A stretch of DNA of 8,421 nt from an uncultured Pseudomonadota bacterium (GTDB lineage Bacteria > Lernaellota > Lernaellaia > Lernaellales > Lernaellaceae). Position 1 is the stretch's first letter. Each line of letters starts with the position of its first letter. Where the stretch lies: positions 1 through 8,421 of the forward strand of contig CALBTQ010000682.1 of assembly GCA_937967875.1 (NCBI GenBank), read 5' to 3'. Positions 5,425 through 8,421 of this stretch are shown here, in pieces. The notes beneath the pieces are model-generated. The model was not told the origin of the DNA, searched no databases, and saw only the letters and a list, made by a program, of their open reading frames with translations. The position numbers and the translations under genes were made by a program.

Positions 5425-6339
5425 CTATTTTCCCAACAACAAAAACAGCAAAACCACGGCCAATCCGACCCCGGCCATGCCGACGCCCAGCCAGACGCCG
5501 TATTGCGCCAGCCACGGCGCTTTCACGTCGCCGGCGGCCGGCTGATAGGAAGATACCCGCTCGCGTCGCGCTTCCTCCGGATAGGTAAACTTCATTTTCG
5601 AGTTGCCGATCATGAGCACGTCGCCGTGATGCAGCAGATGCGCAGTGACGATCTTGTTGTTGAGAATGGTGCCGTTGCGGCTGCCTTCGTCGGTGTAGGT
5701 CACTTCCGCCTCGGTCACCTCGATTGTGCCGTGCAGACTGCTGACCATCGTGTCGTTGATGCGGATGTTCGCCGCCTCGCCGCGCCCCAGGCGATGCACG
5801 CCGTAGGGCAGCAGGTACTTCTGGCCCTTCTCCGGCCCGTAAATCACTTCCAGCGCCGGGTAGACGGCGAAGTTGATTTTTTTAATATAAATGTTGCCCA
5901 TCAGATCCTGCTTGTCGGCCACGACGGTCTGGCCCAGTTCTTCCTTTTTCAGCAGGTCTTCGTCGGGCGCCTCGTAGATGCGGGTCATGTCGCGCAGTTG
6001 ATCGATGCTCAGAATGGTCGTGAGTTTCAGGTCCTCGACGCCGACCTCGTCGGTCTTGCGCAAAAAGAACTGGTTGGAGCCGATGATCAACTCCGCGCCT
6101 AGCCCCAGGTCGACCATTTCCTCGATGGGACGATTGTTAACGAAGGTTTTGTTGACCGAATTCTCGTCCTTGATTTTTACCGCGCCGCCCATCAGGTAGA
6201 TCTTCGCGTGGTTGCGCGAAACGTCCTCGTCCGACAGCACGATGTCGGCATCGGGATCGCGCCCGATGGTCGTCATCACCTTCACCAGGGGAAACGTCAG
6301 GCGCCGGCCCAGGTCGTCATAGGACTCCAACTGATACAT
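5425..6339 (-). CDS. Tail-anchored protein with two FHA domains
   Basis: A 304-residue protein that probably binds phosphothreonine sites made by the neighbouring kinase. FHA 1 (about 20-95) shows TTIGRD (Gly26, Arg27), SRNH (41-44) and a modified SVNKTFVNN turn. FHA 2 (about 178-252) shows LGRG (Gly185, Arg186), SSLH (200-203) and SRNGT (220-224). A linker of about 80 residues has TT and QTVVAD segments that could themselves be phosphorylated. One TM helix (about 283-301) ends in LLLGK, so the FHA domains face the cytoplasm. ATG 6339 is chosen because GGAG (6349-6346) lies 6 bases upstream. A TTG five codons earlier is less likely. The stop is 3 bases from the kinase stop, so the two mRNAs would be antisense at their ends unless transcription stops inside the genes. 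Confidence 0.93.
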   Translation of the reverse strand: MYQLESYDDLGRRLTFPLVKVMTTIGRDPDADIVLSDEDVSRNHAKIYLMGGAVKIKDENSVNKTFVNNRPIEEMVDLGLGAELIIGSNQFFLRKTDEVGVEDLKLTTILSIDQLRDMTRIYEAPDEDLLKKEELGQTVVADKQDLMGNIYIKKINFAVYPALEVIYGPEKGQKYLLPYGVHRLGRGEAANIRINDTMVSSLHGTIEVTEAEVTYTDEGSRNGTILNNKIVTAHLLHHGDVLMIGNSKMKFTYPEEARRERVSSYQPAAGDVKAPWLAQYGVWLGVGMAGVGLAVVLLFLLLGK

Positions 6340-6372
6340 CGCATACTCCGTCAATCGTTGGGAACCGAGCCG

Positions 6373-6401
6373 ATTGTAGCGGATCGTCCGCCCGTCGCCA
6401 A
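6373..6401 (-). promoter_or_regulatory. Promoter of the FHA gene
   Basis: On the minus strand TTGGCG (6401-6396), 17 bases, then TACAAT (6378-6373): four of six and five of six matches to sigma70 consensus at ideal spacing. A start near 6366 would give a leader of about 27 bases carrying the GGAG site. It lies just past the terminator of the upstream operon, so the FHA gene is its own unit. Confidence 0.65.
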
Positions 6402-6415
6402 GTCGTCACGCGGGC

Positions 6416-6443
6416 AAAAAAAAGAGGGCGCCCGAGAGCGCCC
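6416..6443 (-). terminator. Intrinsic terminator of the FGE-protein operon
   Basis: On the minus strand GGGCGC, loop TCTCGG, GCGCCC, then TC and eight T. This is a strong GC hairpin plus U-tract, 22 bases past the stop of the downstream FGE-fold gene. It separates that operon from the FHA promoter. Confidence 0.92.
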
Positions 6444-6465
6444 AATTCAGGATTAGTCATGTTCT

Positions 6466-7263
6466 TCACATAATATTGCGGGCGCAACGCAGTCCGACAA
6501 CATCGCTCCAGGAGTCGATTTCCTTCGCCGATCGAATCGAAACACGCATGCCTTGCGCCGAAGCCCAACTGCAAGCACCGCCACGCAATACCTTTTCTTC
6601 ACCATCGTCCGGTCCCACGGGATCTTGTAACGGACTGTTGATATAATAGTCCTCGGCATAGAAATCCGCCGTCCACTCCATTACATTGCCGATCATGTCA
6701 TAGAGTCCATAATCATTGGGCAATAACTGTCCCGCCGGTTGAGTGACACCGCCGGCATTTTCGCTGTACCAAGCGATGTCGGTTACGCACGCCGGATCGC
6801 TGCCGCAATAGTAAGGTGTTTGCGTACCGGCGCGTGCGGCGTATTCCCATTCGGCCTCGGCGGGCAAACGGCCGCCGATTTTCTCGCACATCTGGCGCGC
6901 ATCCTCCCAGGAAACACTCTCCACCGGGCAGGCGTCGCAGCGATGATAACTGGGGTTATCCGGCATCGCCGCTTCCCACTGGATTTGCGTGATCTCGGTT
7001 TCGGCGAGCATGAAGGCCGAAATGTTCACCTGATGACGAGGAAATTCATCGTCCTTGCATTGCGTATCGCCGGGCGAACAACCCATCATGAACGTACCGG
7101 CTGGAATGCATTTCCATGTAATGTCGAATTCGTCGGTGAACTCTTGGCACTCCGGCGTCGCATCGTCATCGGTCGTATCGTCGTCGTCATCCGCGTCATT
7201 GTCATCGTCACTATCATCATTGTCGTCGTCGTCGGCTATGCAGTTACTGCCCACCCAAACCAT
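6466..7263 (-). CDS. Exported FGE-sulfatase-fold protein, downstream paralog
   Basis: At least 265 residues from ATG 7263, but that ATG has no SD and the frame stays open upstream to the stop of the preceding gene. The extension reads KNCKILHLLILSLMVWVGSN then Cys, a lipoprotein-like signal without an ATG, GTG or TTG. The true start is therefore unresolved (a mutated or misread start, or a rare codon). An Asp-rich linker (11-34) precedes an FGE-sulfatase (SUMF1/formylglycine-generating) fold at about 50-263: CIPAGTFMMGC, WEDARQMC, GGRLPAEAEWEYAARAG, GNVMEWTADFY, RGG and GLRCAR. The active-site Cys pair of FGE after RGGS is not in place: one offset Cys (231) is present and the second is missing, so a binding or structural role is likelier than sulfatase activation. 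It ends in the operon terminator. Confidence 0.85.
   Translation of the reverse strand: MVWVGSNCIADDDDNDDSDDDNDADDDDDTTDDDATPECQEFTDEFDITWKCIPAGTFMMGCSPGDTQCKDDEFPRHQVNISAFMLAETEITQIQWEAAMPDNPSYHRCDACPVESVSWEDARQMCEKIGGRLPAEAEWEYAARAGTQTPYYCGSDPACVTDIAWYSENAGGVTQPAGQLLPNDYGLYDMIGNVMEWTADFYAEDYYINSPLQDPVGPDDGEEKVLRGGACSWASAQGMRVSIRSAKEIDSWSDVVGLRCARNIM
7162..7233 (-). repeat. Asp-rich low-complexity linker, downstream paralog
   Basis: GAC/GAT codons encode residues 11-34, nearly all Asp with a few Asn, Ser, Ala and Thr. It is highly acidic, probably extended, and lies between the membrane-proximal Cys and the globular domain. Calcium binding or a stalk role is possible. Antisense frames through it give artificial Ser/Val-rich peptides. 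Confidence 0.85.
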
Positions 7264-7314
7264 TAATGATAGTATTAACAGATGGAGTATCTTACAATTC
7301 TTAAGATTTCCTAA
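7264..7314 (-). other. Signal-peptide-like extension between the two FGE genes
   Basis: After the TAA of the upstream gene, 17 sense codons lead in frame into ATG 7263, encoding a basic start and a hydrophobic core (KILHLLILSLMVW). AGGAAA follows the stop, and an out-of-frame TTG lies a few bases on. Removing one base after that TTG would give MKILHLLILSLMVWVGSNC, a normal lipoprotein start. ATA (7290) or CTG (7281) could serve as rare in-frame starts. Confidence 0.55.
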
Positions 7315-8166
7315 TTACTTATACTCAACGTTACGCGCACATCGAAAGCCATTCCAAGCATCCCATGTTTCAACTTCGTCGGAACTCCTAAAAGATGACC
7401 GTTGTGTTTCAACTCGGGATGCGCTTGATCCCCCACGAACAACTTTTCTCTCACCGCTTTCCGGTCCAGTGGGATCATTGAGTGGACTAGTTATATAATA
7501 ATCTTCATCATAGAAATCGGCGATCCATTCCGCGACATTACCGAGCGTGTCAAAAAGACCGAAGTCATTTGGTGACAATTGTCCAACCGGTTGAGTGACA
7601 CCGCTGGCATTTTCATTGTACCAAGCGATGTCCGTTACGCACGCTGAGTCGCTGCCGCAATAGTACGGCGTATCCGTATCGGCGCGTGCGGCGTATTCCC
7701 ATTCGGCCTCGGTGGGCAGACGGCCGCCGATTTTCTCGCACATTTGCCTTGCATCTTCCCAGGAAACGCTTTCCACCGGGCAGGCGTCACAGCGATGATA
7801 GCTGGGATTGCCTGCCATCGCGGCTTCATACTGGGTTTGCGTAATCTCGGTTTCGGCGAGCATGAAGGCCGAAATGTTCACCTGGTGGCGCGGATATTCA
7901 TCGTTTTTGCATTGCGTGTCGCCGGGCGAGCAACCCATCATGAATGAGCCGGCTGGAATGCATTTCCACGTGACGCCGTATTCGTCGGTGAACTCTTCGC
8001 ACTCCGGCGTCGCATCGTCATCGGTCGCATCGTCGTCAGAATCATCATCGTCGTCCGCGTCATCGTTATCATCGTTATCATCATTGTCGTCGTCATCGGA
8101 TGACTGACACATCAACATCGATAAAGCGACCAACAACAAAATCGGAATAATTGGCATGTGATTCAT
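7315..8166 (-). CDS. Exported FGE-sulfatase-fold protein, upstream paralog
   Basis: A 283-residue protein starting at ATG 8166, 6 bases after GGAGGA (8178-8173). An earlier in-frame ATG at 8277 would overlap the preceding gene and lacks such a site. Signal segment MNHMPIIPILLLVALSMLMC: the Cys20 context is not a textbook lipobox, so lipidation is uncertain but export is likely. Asp-rich linker 24-51. FGE-sulfatase fold about 67-278: CIPAGSFMMGC, WEDARQMC, GGRLPTEAEWEYAARA, GNVAEWIADFYDEDY, RGGS, GFRCAR. About ten Cys suggest disulfides, which fits an extracytoplasmic place. After RGGS there is no Cys until CAR, so the FGE active site is absent. It is nearly identical to the downstream paralog except after RGG, where sequence and codon use differ. 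Its ligand is unknown. Confidence 0.9.
   Translation of the reverse strand: MNHMPIIPILLLVALSMLMCQSSDDDDNDDNDDNDDADDDDDSDDDATDDDATPECEEFTDEYGVTWKCIPAGSFMMGCSPGDTQCKNDEYPRHQVNISAFMLAETEITQTQYEAAMAGNPSYHRCDACPVESVSWEDARQMCEKIGGRLPTEAEWEYAARADTDTPYYCGSDSACVTDIAWYNENASGVTQPVGQLSPNDFGLFDTLGNVAEWIADFYDEDYYITSPLNDPTGPESGERKVVRGGSSASRVETQRSSFRSSDEVETWDAWNGFRCARNVEYK
8014..8097 (-). repeat. Asp-rich low-complexity linker, upstream paralog
   Basis: Residues 24-51 are mostly Asp with regular Asn, Ala, Ser and Thr breaks (DDDDNDDNDDNDDADDDDD pattern). It is slightly longer than the linker of the downstream paralog, as expected for slippage-prone GAC/GAT repeats. It lies directly after the export signal. 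Confidence 0.88.
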
Positions 8167-8183
8167 TGTTCTTCCTCCCATGT

Positions 8184-8374
8184 TCAGCAACCGGTGCAGG
8201 CTGCTGGTGCGCTGATGCATCCATCGCGTCGTTGGCAAAAAACCGACCCCGGTTCCATGCATGCGGTGTATGTGCATGTTTCACGCAAATAACCGTGATC
8301 GTAGAGGCCCTGATTAACTTTCTGGGCATACAAGCTGTAAGCACAGGGGTATTGGTAATTGCACCAGACATCCT
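8184..8374 (-). CDS. C-terminal end of a Cys/Tyr-rich protein (partial)
   Basis: The minus-strand frame enters from the fragment end and stops at TGA 8186-8184, giving the last 62 residues. They are rich in Cys (9, for example TCTYTACMEPGSVFCQRRDGC and a final CTGC) and Tyr (NYQYPCAYSLY), unlike the other frames, and look like a disulfide-bonded exported domain. The stop is 17 bases before the next ATG with GGAGGA between, a normal operon join that supports this frame over the overlapping one (MSGAITNTP...). I do not recognise the family. It is truncated by the adapter, not biologically. Confidence 0.55.
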
Positions 8375-8421
8375 AGATCGGAAGAGCACACGTCTGAACT
8401 CCAGTCACCGAATACGATCTC
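8375..8421 (+). other. Illumina P7/index adapter sequence (artefact)
   Basis: AGATCGGAAGAGCACACGTC followed by TGAACTCCAGTCAC is the TruSeq-type P7 adapter. It is followed by an 8-base index (CGAATACG, 8409-8416) and ATCTC, the beginning of the P7 flow-cell sequence. Biological sequence ends at 8374. Confidence 0.98.

Larger units (their letters stand above)
6592..8022 (-). repeat. Tandem gene duplication, 852-base offset
   Basis: The block 6592-7170 in the downstream FGE-fold gene and 7444-8022 in the upstream one align without gaps at a constant 852-base offset. Long identical runs include the GTATTCCCATTCGGCCTCGG word at 6841 and 7693. The similarity covers the linker end and most of the fold but stops at the codons after RGG. 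This is a local duplication, prone to recombination or assembly collapse. Confidence 0.9.

Noticed and set aside
5503..6102. Plus-strand frame opposite the FHA gene
   Set aside because: It is a shadow of a gene with two clear FHA domains on the minus strand.
6739..7266. Plus-strand frames opposite the FGE genes, including Ser/Val-rich tails
   Set aside because: They mirror the coding strand and the poly-Asp codons, without ribosome sites or family features.
6466..8166. A diversity-generating retroelement
   Set aside because: The variable C-terminal region is suggestive, but no reverse transcriptase or template repeat was found and the differences are not confined to adenine positions. It was kept only as a question.
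8167..8277. N-terminal extension of the upstream FGE gene to ATG 8277
   Set aside because: It overlaps the preceding frame and would bury the signal peptide. ATG 8166 has GGAGGA at ideal spacing.
8093..8389. Minus-strand frame beginning MLFRSRMSGAITN
   Set aside because: It starts in the P7 adapter and runs over the signal peptide of the FGE gene. The Cys-rich frame ending at 8184 fits the operon better.

Overview
The window is one metagenome-type fragment bounded by Illumina library adapters at both ends (1-51 and 8375-8421), so the real insert is 52-8374. It joins two kinds of DNA. The left part (52 to about 3210) is the end of an integrated mobile element. The right part (about 3210-8374) looks chromosomal and is visibly more GC-rich in its main genes. 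The host is bacterial. A eukaryotic-type Ser/Thr kinase, a tail-anchored double-FHA protein and exported FGE-fold proteins with long poly-Asp linkers together suggest a deltaproteobacteria-like lineage (Myxococcota, Lernaellota or similar). That assignment is inference and cannot be settled here.

Mobile element. Two short minus-strand genes lie at the far left: a 51-residue protein, and a truncated gene whose start resembles ArdC-type antirestriction proteins. They are divergent, across a regulatory gap with operator-like inverted repeats, from a plus-strand module. That module holds a CI/LexA-like repressor, an excisionase-like HTH protein and a tyrosine integrase, the last two overlapping by 14 bases. 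The integrase ends about 90 bases from the 3' end of an intact tRNA-Asp(GTC) gene on the minus strand, the classic arrangement for integration into the 3' end of a tRNA gene. The other element end is outside the window. Whether it is a prophage, an ICE or a smaller integrative element cannot be decided.

Chromosomal part. The tRNA-Asp has its own good sigma70-type promoter. Next is a 653-residue transmembrane Ser/Thr kinase (zinc ribbon, kinase, TPR-like helices, one TM segment, extracytoplasmic TPR-like part). It is convergent, with a 3-base gap, to a membrane-anchored protein with two FHA domains, the phosphothreonine readers that usually partner such kinases. The FHA gene has a clear promoter on its 5' side, just past the terminator of the next operon.

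Exported-protein operon (minus strand, 8374 to 6416). It holds the C-terminal end of a Cys/Tyr-rich protein, two tandem paralogous FGE-sulfatase-fold proteins with Asp-rich linkers, and a strong intrinsic terminator. The paralogs are nearly identical through most of the fold but diverge sharply after a shared RGG motif, at the C-terminal face where C-type-lectin-like folds often bind ligand or carry variable regions. The downstream paralog has a signal-peptide-like coding extension without a normal start codon, in frame with the stop of the upstream paralog. These two points, plus the element-tRNA junction and the degenerate repressor protease domain, are the most interesting observations. I see no complete novel defence or retroelement system.
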